Positions 25,201 through 37,680 of a stretch of 64,000 nucleotides of DNA are shown here, piece after piece. The stretch comes from Mycteria americana (Eukaryota > Chordata > Aves > Ciconiiformes > Ciconiidae), in assembly GCF_035582795.1 (NCBI RefSeq), contig NC_134366.1:35551926-35615925 (forward strand), written 5' to 3'. Both the position numbers and the translations under genes were made by a program. Under the pieces are notes generated by a model. It was not told the DNA's origin. It saw nothing but the letters and a program-made list of their open reading frames with translations, and did no database searches. Every line of letters begins with the position of its first letter. Positions within the stretch are counted from its first letter, which is position 1.

Positions 25201-26929
25201 GATTAATATAGACGAATGGATAAAATGAGGACTTAGTATACTTTACTCTGCCTTAACCCTTAGTACCTTCTCTCTAGCTAGAGATGCCGATATCGCCTAA
25301 CGCGTGTGCACCCACCTTTACATGTGGATCGCATGCTTGCAGGTTTTGTTGAAAAGAATCAAGCACATATTTAAAACTGTGTCAGTGCTTAACTCCTGTG
25401 TTCTCCAGGGCTAGCACGCATCATCGCTTTCCCAATTTGAGTTTTAGGGTTTTTAGCAGGATCAGTCTACTTTATACAAATACATGCATGCTACCTGAAT
25501 GTATGATAGTTCCACATGCAGTACTCCTGCCAGGTTCTCATAGTTTGGCTTCTATTTGAAAATCTCAGTTTACTTTGAAGTAATTTGTGAAGTTTTACAT
25601 TATATCGATGAATTATTTTGTGTTACATCTTTATTAGATTACTCCATTTTACTTCCGTGCATTCTAGACAGATAGGCTAAAAATACCTAATTTGCTCTAA
25701 AGAAACTCCCCTTCAAGTTCTAGATTTAGATGCAGTGATTTTGATTTGAAAATAAGTGAACAACAGAAATCAAAATGGTCAGTAAAATCAATAGCACAAG
25801 ATAGACTGGTGCCAGGAAACTAACCTATTTATGAACTGGAAGAAACATCCTGTATGGAACAGCAGTGGTGTCTGACCTGTCTACGCTTATGATATTCAAA
25901 GTCATCATTTTTAAACAACCAGCAAGGGTAAAACTCACTGTTACTGAGTAAGTACACTTTTAACTCAGAGCACGCTACAACTTTTACACATAATTTACAA
26001 TTTTGAAGATGTAACTAAGAGCTGACTGTGTACATCACAGGCTTACTCCTAGTATCTGACTTTACCAAATGATGGGGTTCTCTTTCATTCCTGTACTTTA
26101 TGTTATTGTGGAAATCAGTAGCATTTCCAATAAATTATAGATTGACCAGTACTAAAGACTCTTCGAAAACTATACTCAGTCATCTCCTATTCAACCCTTT
26201 TAAGCTCCTATTAGGCTCCTTTGAAAACCATAGAGTGCCCTCTGTTGATCAAAACATATTCCTTTAACATATTAAAGCACTCACACAGCAAATGTTACAG
26301 TTTCATCTTTTCCAATGTTTCAGTTAAAAGAAAAAAAAGAGCTAATTTTGCAAAAGTGAAGGTATTCACTTAAAGATTGGTATTAGAATACAGAAGTATA
26401 AGACAAAAAAACCCAAGACCTACTGCATTACTAAATATTTACACACAATACTGATGGTTAGAAAGAGACATACCTGACGATGCTAGTTGAAAGCAATTTC
26501 TTTCCCTGCGTGTGCATGGGTATGCACACGCCTGTTCATTGGTGCCTACCATCCCAGACATAGTTATACACTTTTCTGTTAATATAATGAAAAATAGTAT
26601 TTTTAAAAACCAGATGCAAACACAGATGCTAAATGCCACAGAATACAGTGAGCAACAAAAAAATGTGTAGTAAATGGTGATTACTTAATCCTACCATGTT
26701 CTCCCAAAAAGCAAAATAGCTGAGTGCAGCTTTTAGCTCCCATGTTGTCTCTGCATGACACAGAAAAATTGTTCCTTAGAAAACGAAGTTCCAGCAAGCC
26801 TTGGTAAACCAGTAAATTTTATTGCAATTTCTGAGCAGGAATTCATAGGAGGATGAGAATAGTTGTGGGTTGTTTTGGTTTTTGTTTTTCATCTTTTTTC
26901 CTTTCTCATCTGTTTGTTGGCTGGGAGTG
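22223..26929. other. AT-rich non-coding stretch
   Basis: No gene is supported. Frames such as 24433-24675 (minus) and 23843-24079 (plus) lack motifs. Two short CpG-containing spots stand out, at about 24325-24370 (CACGCTCGCAAGCACGG) and about 25286-25335 (GCCGATATCGCCTAACGCG). A CTCF-like word is listed at 26234-26247. No repeat was recognised. Confidence 0.5.
26234..26247 (-). promoter_or_regulatory. CTCF-like motif, minus orientation
   Basis: On the minus strand the sequence reads CAACAGAGGGCACT. It agrees with the core of the CTCF consensus (AGRKGGC followed by RS) and deviates in the leading CCA. Orientation is opposite to the better match at 28264-28278, so the pair points outward. Only the match is observed. 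Confidence 0.25.
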
Positions 26930-27240
26930 AAAGCATTGTTATACTTAGGACTGTTTCATATGTTAATTGATTGAGGATGTCAACACTGAAAGTGATCGAT
27001 TTGCATTAAAAATCTTATAAAATAACATATCGTCTTATATATTTTATTGAAATGCTGAGAACAGACTCACACTTTATGGTGAATGTTGAGATAAATAATA
27101 GTGTATGCTTAATATGTTAGTTAATTAAATAGTTCAATTTATCTTGCATCTGTATCATTGTACAGATAATGATTCATTTGTACAAGTGATTGTTCTGTGC
27201 TATTTTCTAATAAAGGGCCAGTTTCCATTCTTCTGTAGCC
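26930..27240. promoter_or_regulatory. CNE-like AT-rich block with octamer and homeobox words
   Basis: The POU octamer ATTTGCAT is present at 26999-27006. It is surrounded by TTAATTGATTG (about 26961), TTAGTTAATTAAAT (about 27118) and other homeodomain-type words. There is no repeat signature and no frame. The density of intact octamer and TAATTA-type words is typical of developmental enhancers, but this remains inference without alignment. Confidence 0.25.
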
Positions 27241-28973
27241 ATTTGAAAATGTAGTAAAAAAAAGAAGAGTTGCGTAGTTTAATTTCTTTTACTGTATTAC
27301 GACTTCAATACCAAGTGTTGAAGAAACAGGTTCTAATGCTGAATGTCTGTGTATTCAGAAATGTGGTAACTATAAAAGCATATAGACAATTCACCTTTTG
27401 AATCAGGATAAATCGCTAGTAAATACAGTAAATTAACATTAATTTCCTAATATAAAATATATAGACTTAAGCCAGAAGTCTGGAAATTAAAGAGGAAAAA
27501 TACAGAAACTCTGTTCTTCAATGATCTTGCCTCTTGCTTGCATTATATTTATTGTCCAAATGTGATTTTTTTTTCTAATGCTATAATTAAAACATATATT
27601 CATGAAACTGAGGTTTTATTAAATTGAGAATATGGTAATACAAAATCTTTTGAAGTACATTCATCAATACCATTTCTGCATATAATTTTCTTTTTGTCAG
27701 GTCCATAGATTAAACCTGTTTCAGTTGTGAAATGAAACATCTCAAATACATTTTTGTGGAGGAAAAAAAAAACCAAACCACAGAATAAATGTCAAAAGAA
27801 AACCCCGAGAGAGTTTTGGAAAATTAACAATATATGTTACCATTCATACTGATTGTAATTTATTTTCTCTGAAATCCTAATGATTCTATAGTTTCATACA
27901 CATTTTTGGTAACTACTACTAAAAAGTAAACTAAATTTAAAAAAAAATATTTAATAATATACAGAAAAAAAGAGTAACCACATTAACATCCTTCACATTG
28001 TTTTTAAAGGAAAGTCTCAAATTCATTAAAAATAATGTAGTATTGTATTGCCTAACTGGAAGGAAAGATAAAAATGCTTTGGAGTGTGTACATTTAAAAT
28101 AAGTTTCCTTTGGCTTACCAAAATAATTTTTACAATTTTCCTCAAAAGTAATGGAATTAATACGTAGAAATGACTTCCAATATAGAAGATCCTAATTGCA
28201 GAATATTCCCATGACAACACAAAATATTTGTTATATTCCTGTGTTTGCTGCCTGTCCTAGTAGCCACAAGAGGGCACTCTGCTTTTGTTTGTAGCTTGGT
28301 TCAACTACTATCTGTCGTGTATGGCAATGCCGTTTTACAAGTAATATTCAAGGGGGTTTTTTGGCTTTTTCTTCCCATTTCAAAGATAACATAGTCTATT
28401 TTATCACTGTATATAACGAACTGATGAAATTATAGAATCAAAAATCCTTAATGAGTGACTATACTTCTACAACTTGACTAACTCAAAGTGATGTATCCCT
28501 ACTGCCATTGCCCTGCTGGAGCTCTCACAAAGTCATTTTGTTGTGTTGAGTATATATGATAGACCTAAAAGAACCATTGACGAGATTTGTTTTATGGAGA
28601 GATTGAACTCTGGGGCAGCATTAAACAGAAGCGGGACTAAGAGGGACTACACTGAAGGAAGATGGTGTGAGTGTAATCACACCTCCGTAAAACCTCATTT
28701 TTGCTGTCAGGCTACGCCTTGACTACAAAGTATTATATAACCAACAGCTAGTTGTAGGTTGTACTCCTTGTACCTGCCCCTAAAATATCTATTCTATTAG
28801 TCATTTTAAATGCGATACATAGTGGCCTAAACACGGCATTTTTTTCCATATATATTTTCTACTGTAATATATAATATTTTCTGCTGTACGTAATAAGCAA
28901 GGAAAACTAACAAAAGTTAATAGGTATATCTAAGCTAGACACAGAAGGCTGTCTTGTTTTTTTGGTATCCTAG
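27241..28973. other. Very AT-rich non-coding stretch
   Basis: No gene was found. There is an acceptor-like signal (ATAATTTTCTTTTTGTCAG) ending at 27700 without a matching donor. An A-run region lies near 27760-27780. No transposon tail was recognised. Confidence 0.55.
28264..28278 (+). promoter_or_regulatory. CTCF-like motif CCACAAGAGGGCACT
   Basis: The 15-mer fits the CTCF core CCASYAGRKGGCRSY at all but one position (A in place of a pyrimidine at position 5). It lies in otherwise AT-rich DNA, where such a GC-rich match is less expected. It is the best CTCF match noticed in the window. Occupancy depends on chromatin and cannot be judged here. Confidence 0.4.
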
Positions 28974-29236
28974 ACTATATATAGCTTTAGACCATGCAAG
29001 ACTAGTCTTCTAACTAGATTTCCAGGTAAGTTTTCCAAGAACACTGTCTAGGAATGGCACAGGGCAGACCTTTTTGCGCCCATGCATCACTCCTTTTCAG
29101 AAGCATAGGGCGCTTTTTCCTGAGAGCTGCATCACAGCGAGGGAGGGATGCTGGTGTCTTCCACCTTTTCAGTCTTTTGACAGTCTGTCTCCATCTGGAA
29201 GCCCTTTCTCCACACTTCATCATTAACAAAACCACA
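28974..29236 (+). ncRNA. Candidate alternative exons with strong donors
   Basis: Two donor sites in register with acceptors occur close together. The first segment, 28974-29025, is preceded by GTTTTTTTGGTATCCTAG and followed by GTAAGTTT. The second, 29101-29236, is preceded by CATCACTCCTTTTCAG and followed by GTAAGCTTTGG. The 75-bp gap is too short for a normal avian intron, so at most one segment or alternative use is plausible. A frame from 29054 stays open across the second segment, ending HFIINKTTG. The opposite strand is open too, so openness is uninformative. No family is recognised. Confidence 0.15.
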
Positions 29237-32200
29237 GGTAAGCTTTGGCCCTTTAGCTGGGCCTTTACCAGACCCATACTGGGTCATGTTATACAATAAC
29301 ACACAGAAAGATGGATAACATTCAGTCTATATTTGTGGTTTATCTACGGCATATTTTAGATGTTAACTATCTTTCCACCAAACTTCAGTTTAGATGCTCA
29401 AGAAAGTGGATAGGATTTCCCCCATGGAAACCTTCCCTCTGGAAACCTTCAAAGACATTTCCCTCTCCACACTGATTGAAAAGCCCAGGCACTGTTTTTT
29501 TAACCTCAAATTGCTTAAATTTCAGTCTCAAGTTATGTGCCTGAACTAGGCAGATTCTGCATGCAAGAGTTTCTAGCACAAACTGCTAGAATACCACCCT
29601 ACGGAGACCTGGAGGCGTAGGAAGGGTTTTGTAAAACAAAGACAAGCAACCAAGAAACATGAATTTTATAACATAAATGGTGTTTTCTGCTTGGCAGCAT
29701 CCCTGGTGTGCTGCTAGAATGATATCAGAGACCTCAAGTGTTCACAGACTATTAAAACATAAGTATGACACTTTCACAGCTCCCACAAGGGTTGTACTGT
29801 ACATTGCATGAATGGAGTAAAAGGTACTAAGAGGTTGGGAATATTATAGTAATCTCATAGTATTATAGCTGTGATCAACCCAGTCATAAGAGATAACGAA
29901 TTAAAAGCTCAGTCACTCAAACTGGAATGTAAAGAGGTAGATTGCATAGCACTGATTTTTCTTTTCTCTGTCTTAGTAACTTCAGTTTCTTGGAGCAAGT
30001 GAGACACAACCAGAGCAGCAAGATACGCTCAATACAGCTGAGTGCAGAAACAGGTACGTTTCTCTGGATGGCCTCAAGTATCTCCATCCCCTGACCCTGC
30101 TGCCAGTCCTTGCAGATGTTCCTCAGGCCACTATTTTTGTAAAGCATTTCACAGTTAGATGTTGATCACATAATTGGCAAAATAAACTACGGCATTCTTT
30201 TCCCTCTGGAGGGGGAGGAGAAAATGAATTATGGGTTTGAGTTGTTTTGAGGGTGATTTAGAGGGGTAAACCTATTTACAGCATCATAGCTGTTAGAAAG
30301 TCAAATCATGTCAGTGGTTGCTGGGTGAGACTAGATTCATCCAGATGTTCCTCTCTATTTTTCTGTAATTACTTGTGGTCACTCTCCACCCAGCAAGTCA
30401 GCCATGACAGGAGATGACATGAGTCCAATGCCTCCATTGGCAGTAGCCGTGGAGATGGAGACCCACCACCCCGCTGTGCGAGCCAGCAGCTGTGTGTTGG
30501 GTCATATTTCATGTTGGCAGGACTTCTTTAATCACCTGCTGTCCCGGTCTGGTATCTGTGTTCCTCTCATTTTAAAACTGACCCTTCTCTGAGTTATGGA
30601 CAAAAAAGAATGAGTAACCTGCTCATGTGTATTTAAATATGAGCAGCTCTGGAAATAAAAACAACCAGTGCTTGGAGAGGGAATAGGGGATGATCTGATC
30701 TGTCAAAAGGCCACATTCAAGCTTGAGTTCCCTTTCCTTCACCCCGACCATAGAACATACAACAACTGGAGGTTTTATTTCCTTCATTGCAATGCTCATC
30801 ACCTGCGCCGTTTGAACAGAGAGGAATTTCCCCTGCTCTACTACCACTGCATGTCTTTGTATCATTTTGTATTTGATAGCAAAATTATCAGGAAAGGGCA
30901 GGCTCTCAGCAACATCCACAGCATTGGTGGCAAGTGCTGGAAGTATGCTGAATGAGACAACCAATCCGTTACTCTGGCAGATAAATCTTTTCTCTTCTTT
31001 GAAACTAGAAAACACAAAGTTGAAAATTGCTCCTGGCTCTAAGTAATGAAAACACAATATATTCTCTTCATGCTGAATCCATCAAAAGGTAAAAGTATAT
31101 TAAGTCTCAAGTCAAATGACTTCCCAATTAGCCAGCCAGGTTTGTATCCATGAAAAATGCAAATTACAGATGAGTGATGAGAGCTTGTATGTGTAACTGT
31201 TTTGCAGTCTCAGATTTTTTAGCTAGAACGGTAGTAATAAATAACGCTTCTGAGTGCTCATGCTGTGAAATTGCTTGCTGTTGTGAATACATCTCTTCAC
31301 TACCTGCAGGTGCAGCAGTGAAAGTACAAGCACTGTTAATCACCCCTACAGCAGTGAAAGAGGAAAGAAGGGAAGATCCTTCCTGGCAATGACTTTCTGA
31401 AAACCCAGTGAATCTAGACATTATGTTATGTTCAGGAACTCAACAGTGCACCTGCTTAGAGGCTGGATGTGTCAGATACTCTTTCCTCTGCTCTAATCCC
31501 CTCACTCCCCTCCTGCCTCTCAGAAAGGTCCTTATTTAATACAGGAAAGAGTTCTGACCGTTTTTAGAGTGAGCAGGGAGAGATGTTATCATGTAGCTAC
31601 CTGTGAAGGGATCAGCCCTGCAAATTCTAGGTAGTCTTTCCCTGCAGGCAGATGGTGGTGGTGGCTGCTACATGGCTCAGCAGTAGCCATGGGTACTGAG
31701 GCATGTAGTAGACATGGGTCCTCTCAAGGGTATGGAAATGGCAGCCTTGAAACGTAGGCCTGCCTCTGATCTACACGCATCACTTCTCAAGGTAAAAACT
31801 TTGCTTTGCTTCTTGTATCCACTTGATGCTTTGGCTTGTCCTGAGGCTCAGTTAATGCCAGCAGAGTTCACACTGTAACACATATTCATGTCCTTTCAAA
31901 TTTCAGACACTTCAGGGATGGTCACTGCCCCCAGTGTTGCATGCTGAATTGCGAGCCACTGCCTGTATAATTGCATTTTAACACTCTTTCTAGCAGAGCT
32001 CTTAGAAGTAATCCACTGACTCCCTGGGGAACTGCAGGTCCTCCCAGCCAATGTCTGCATCTATTGCTGTTCTGTTTACTCTCCCCTTCAGAGTGAGCAT
32101 ATCATGCAGAAGTTGGAGTCAATCTAATTTATGATGCAGGTATTTCTTCTGTGACATAAAATATTGCAAATATATCTAATGTGTTACAGAAAACAGTTTT

Positions 32201-35200
32201 ATATAAATAATTTTTGTCTTTAATCCCTTCACTTGATGATCTCTGTCTGATTCGCCAGCTCCTTTCACGCCATTGTCTAACCTACATCCTCTTATCTTGT
32301 GCCTGCTCTTAAAGTTGTCAAAGTGACTGTGGTATTATGTCAGAATAACGCGTGCCAAGATGTTTGACAAAACAAGTCTGACAGTTTTGTAAAGGGACAA
32401 TACAGCTTAGAAAAACATCTACCAGTGGCAACCTGAATATTTCCATCTGTATTTTCCAGTTTTGCAAGGAAAAGTTCTGTATCCTTTGCACAATTCAGTA
32501 GACTGCCATTTTTCTTTTATATGGCAACAATCTTCATCTAGATTGCTGCTACCAACCATATATGGGACATGTCAGGTTTCTTCACTCCAGATTTTGTGGA
32601 AGAGTAGATAATCTTTATGCAACAATGCTTTGTTGGTTTGTTTTTTAAAGGGAGAGAGAGCTAATTGAAAAACACAGGAAAGTTGGTAAAATGCACAAGG
32701 AAGTTGGAACGGATGTTGGTTCTTCTGACTTTCACACGTTCTTCTTGGTAGCTCTGTTCTATAGTTCCGCTAGCTGTACTACGAGAGTGATAATATTATG
32801 AGCCTAACACATTGGTCTGATGAGTTTTATTTCACTCAGCCTTGCAAAGTGCTTTGAGAACCTTGCAAGTCAGTGAAATACAAGAGGTTTTTTTCTCTCT
32901 CTCTTTTTTGTTATTGTGCCTGGAAATCATAATGTTTAAATAAAAATAATTTATATTCATGTTTCCTTTGAAAATAAAGAAAGGAATGGAACATTTTGCA
33001 ATTAAGATCGTTTTCCATTTGCAAAATTTGCCAGCAATCAATCCTCACACATAGAAAAAAATCATGTGACAGATCTATGACAGTTACACAATGAAAAATC
33101 ATTTAATTTATCTTGCATGCAGTTATTGTTCTTCATTTAAAACACTTCTGTCAGCTGTATGCAATAACATCTCATGCCTATGTACATTGCAATAAAAGAA
33201 AAACCAAACTAGAGTGTCTACATTTCTATTACCTCAAGATCTGATTTTTTTTCAGCTCTTCTATTAAACAGAATAGGTCTGGCTTAGCTGCAGTATTGGG
33301 TAGCTCCATCAAAACACTTGTTACTGCAGTAGGGGATGTTCTGTTATGCACTGCATGCTCTTTTCTTTCTCAGTCAATGCTATCTTATCTTTCAATAACA
33401 CCAAGATAGTGGTGTACAGCTTACGTGATAGACCTGTACTTGAGGTGCATTATTTTGGCAAAGCTGCAGAACGGATATATTAACATCATTTTTGGACATT
33501 CATAAAAATCTAGAGATGGTTTTAAGTCTGATAATACAGGTATAACTTTACTGTGCCAACCTCATCTCCAGTTAGTGAATTCCATTCTGCGTATCTTCAT
33601 CACTTACTGGTTTCAACTGACTCTAGCTGCATTTTTTAACATAAGGTCTGAGAAAACCTAAGCATGGATGGACTATTTCTAAGACTTTCAGAAAAGCAAA
33701 ATAACAAAAGCGAAGTAATTGTCATTAAATTAGAATTCATTTTGCAAACATCTACCTTTCAGAGGAAGACATGGGGGTGGAAACTGAAAAGAGTTGAAAA
33801 TCATTCTAATATACTGGATCTAATTTAACTAAGTACTGGATCCAATTTAACTCACAGTCTTTACAGAACATCTTTACCGCTCCCAGAGGCAAGCAAAGGA
33901 ATGTGAGAGTACCTCAGAATAAAGTCCTGTAGGTCCACCTGATTAAACAACCACCATAATCAACCCATGGCAGTTGCACTTCAATAATGTACACATTGAT
34001 TTAAACGGGGATCATGGAAGTCTAGATCAAAGCTTCAAGATTAAGGTGGTGTTTACAGCAAGAGTGTAATCTTACCATCTAACAATATTAAAATGGGGTT
34101 GGGCCTTAATCCTTATGTGCTAATCCTACTTATGAAAACTATTTTCTGTGCCATTTGCAATGAAGCTTGGTCATATCCCCTGAGAAAAAAGAACAAATAT
34201 TTATATGTTTTATTTCAAGTGGATTACTTCACTATTTTTCCATTCTCTATAAAATTAGGAAATTTGACATTAAAAGCATGAATTCCTAGGATTTCAAAAA
34301 TACACTGAACACTAGAATACATTAAAATAGAAGTAGGTTTGATGAGAAATGTTTGAAAGGTAGCATGGAGCTGCTAAGAGAGATTGCTGTTATTTTTAAA
34401 AGCAGAAATTGTAAAACTATGAAAAACTCACGAACTTCAGTTAGTGAAAGTTCAGTTTGAAAGAAATTCAAACTTGCTGAATTAGGAAATATGAGACTGA
34501 AGCACCCAAACAGCTTGGGCTCTGCTCTACCGTGGCTTTCGGGGAGGGATTCCGTAGCCTCGTGAATGTCTTCCGCTTCTGCTTCTGCCAGATCAGATCT
34601 ATGTTGCTATGTCAAGGCTACACTTCATGAAAAACACTGTTTCTTCACAACATCCCATATGTTTACCTTCAGAACTGTCTTTTCAGAAGAACTGGAGGTA
34701 TGTAGCCAGTAACACGCATTAAAACACCAAGCTACTAAGGAAAGCAAAATTGGAAAGATGTGAAAAACTGTTTTCTTTTAGAGGTATTTCTTTGGCTACT
34801 TTACAAAACATCTGAGGAAAGTAACAGGTTTTAGTGATTTCTTTCAAAAAAATGTTTCCACACATAAAAAAGTTTTTTGGAGTGAGAGGAATAGGACAGG
34901 AAATCTGCAGATATTCTTAAAATTCTGTTTTAAAGACTTGAAGAGATTAACAAGAAATAGTGCTGTCTTCTGTCAAACAAGGCTTTTAAAAATATTAATT
35001 ACAGGCTTCACCACCATGAAGAACCTCAGGAGGTGTAGCTGATTACCTACATTTCAAAGGCAGCAAAAGTCCTAGGAGGACACGCCGAAGACAAGGTTTT
35101 GCCAGTTTTGTAAGGAAGATGTGGAGGCTGGAACAGATGTGTCTTGCGGATGCAACTGTGTTCCCTTTGATATATGAACCAGACAAAGATTTGTCTTTTA

Positions 35201-37199
35201 TTCAGATCTTTTCAGAATTTCTCTTCTTTGCCTGGGGGTAAGGAAATACTCATGGAAGAGAGAGCAAGGGAAGGAAGAATACTGATAGAGGCTGGTAATG
35301 ATCAGCCAAACTCACTATTTTCTCATAGGCTGTGTATAGGGCACCTGAGTGTATCACTAGGGGGACAGCAGAGCCCTACAAAGGGTTGTCCTCAGTGAAA
35401 GAGGAAGGAGGCCTTTGTTTACCTTGCCATTACCATGTACGTAGCCGTATGCACAGCTGCAGACAGTGGGGACCAGCTGAGGGTATGGTTTATCCTTGTT
35501 TGGGTGGCTGGCTCCTGAGTCTCACCTCGTGCCTCACTGTCGCTGCTGAGAACACAAGAGTCTTCACTCCCCATTTGAATAAATTTTCTTTTTCTAAATT
35601 ATTTTAATCAGTCTTGCTTAAGACCTGTCTGCATGGCAAAGTTCACATGAAACATGCAAGGCTTTGCTTTTCAACTGGAAAATATAGTCTGCTTATAATA
35701 ACTCTCATTTGACTTTGATATTATCTTTTTTGTAGCATTAAAAGTGTATTTCTTGGAACCAGATCATGCTAACCTTTAAAAAATCAGTGAGGCTATATAT
35801 AAATTTTGTCAAATGTGAGACACAAACCCTCACTGCTCACTCTCTTAACTGACCAAAAATCAGATGACTGTGCCAAAGTAACACCAACTCAAAATGAATA
35901 TACCCTGTTGCTCAGCTCCAAGCAGTGGTACCTGGTAGGAATTTACATTGAGACTCCGCATGTTGTGAATGAAGTCACATAGCTTTTGGTTGTTTCAGTA
36001 GACTACCTACAATGTACACCACACGACAGATTCCTCTCTATCTTTAGATCACTCATTTCTAAGATAATGAGATTTTTCAGAATCTCTGTTAACTCTTTAC
36101 ATATATAAAACCATGAAAAGCATTTAATTTGCAGAAACTGATGATGCAAATACAGGTGTACAGGAGGACCAATGGTGCATTTTCAGATTTCTGCATTTTA
36201 GTATTTAGTCAGTGTGCTAAATAACCAAATGAACTATGGCTCTTAATAGGGAAATTTCATTTCACTGAAATACCTGTCAACATTTTCTACATGATTTAAA
36301 CCAGATGTTCAGTAAGTTGCACGAAAAGTTAAGTATGATGGATTATAATGTCTTCTAAGTTCTTGCTTTCTGGAGGAAATAGATTCAAAATATCTGGAGG
36401 TTAGTAACACACAGGAAGCAAAACTTGCAGACCAATCCTGAGTAATCTTGATACTGAGTAACATTTGCCATCCAGATGTTGACAAAAAGAGACTTCCACT
36501 TGCATCCTGAAAATTGAAGTATTAACCCATTAATCACTCCTTGGAAATACAAATAATGGGGTTTAAGTCTTTCACTGTCTGAAGACTTCAGTTCATACTT
36601 TACCTCCTTAGCTCTAGCCCAGATACGTTTGCCTGAATAAACCGATTCATATCAAAGTCACTTTCCACCAGTATTGCTCAGGATGTTAGCTCTCGAGAAC
36701 ATGGAAAGTCAACAAAATTTCAATTTGTTTCCCTTACAGAATGTTTCTTTGGTATACAATAATATCAAATACTGTATGTACATGAATATTTATTTAAATT
36801 ATCATATATCTAACATGTTAATTCATACTCCTAATTTTTATATTTTTAACTTTTTACAGAATAAGGGATGACAAATTTTTTCACAATGGTTTGGACCAAC
36901 TATGCTTGAATTAAAATTAGGTTTCATTTAAAAATGACCCCAAACAGAACCTGAGATAGTTAACTCAAGGCATGCATATACAAGAGGAAGGGAGGAAAAG
37001 TTCAGTCCAACACAGCACATTGTTCTCTGATTTATCAAATCAAGCATCATATAATTGAGAAGTCCCTTTTTCAGCATGCCTTTCAGGATTTTAGAATTAG
37101 TAAATTCCATCTTTTTTCACTTTCCGTAGGTAGAAAGAGGACAATGACATCAGTACTGCTTGCTCTGTCAGATTTTCAGCTTTACATGAACTAGTGATT
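29237..37199. other. Long AT-rich non-coding stretch
   Basis: No gene or known transposon was recognised over about 8 kb. The frames 30623-31057 (minus, 144 codons) and 30668-30955 (plus) overlap antisense and lack motifs. The only clear local structure is the 22-bp tandem duplication at 33812-33855. Polyadenylation-like AATAAA words are scattered, as expected for the composition. Confidence 0.5.
33812..33855. repeat. 22-bp tandem duplication, two copies
   Basis: Two adjacent 22-bp units (33812-33833 and 33834-33855) both begin TACTGGATCYAATTTAACT and differ at a few positions. They are a local duplication, probably by replication slippage. Confidence 0.85.
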
Positions 37200-37680
37200 A
37201 AATCAATCTGGTATAATATTCCCTCTGTTTCCATGGGAGAGGCTGTGGCTGTCCAAAGCCAGCTTGGTGTCTCAGCAAAGATGCGGCTCCATGTGCTCAC
37301 CCAGTGCCATCACCCATTCTGCGCTTCGGACGATTTAGAAACTTTGGCACCAAAGACACGCTGCTGTCAGCTACCCTGGACTCCAGCCAGGCTTCAGACA
37401 CGAGGTTTCCTAGCTTGGCCGTGCCACAGCCAGCACACTGCTCCCCTGCACGGCTCCAGCATGGCACTCCGGGGGCTGGCAGCTCTGCAGGACCAAGATG
37501 CTGAACCGTCTGCACCTGCAGCCTCTGGCCAGCCAACAGCAGAGACAGCCCAAACGCCTCAACATGGGAGCCTGGATGAAGGCATAGTCATTGAACGTGG
37601 TATCATGAGCGCATGCATAGAGCCACTGCTAACCCTCAATTAATAAACGTGCCACCAGCGCGCGGGGGCACTGAGCAGCA
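37200..37680. other. GC-rich pocket, possible lncRNA or regulatory core
   Basis: Composition changes to GC-rich between AT-rich flanks, with dispersed CpGs (GATGCGGC, CTGCGCTTCGGACGA, CACGAGG, CTCCGGGG, AACCGTC, GCGCGCGGG near 37660). A plus-strand frame at 37194-37643 is open for 149 codons. The opposite and shifted frames are also open, and its Gln/Ala/Ser/Pro content has no domain. There is no splice-site framing. It is read as an unexplained GC-rich island, not as a gene. Confidence 0.3.

Noticed and set aside
30623..31057. 144-codon minus-strand frame
   Set aside because: An antisense frame of similar length overlaps it (30668-30955); no domain, no splice edges.
37194..37643. 149-codon plus-strand frame
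   Set aside because: GC-rich composition keeps several frames open; no domain, no acceptor or donor at its limits. Kept only as a GC-rich island.
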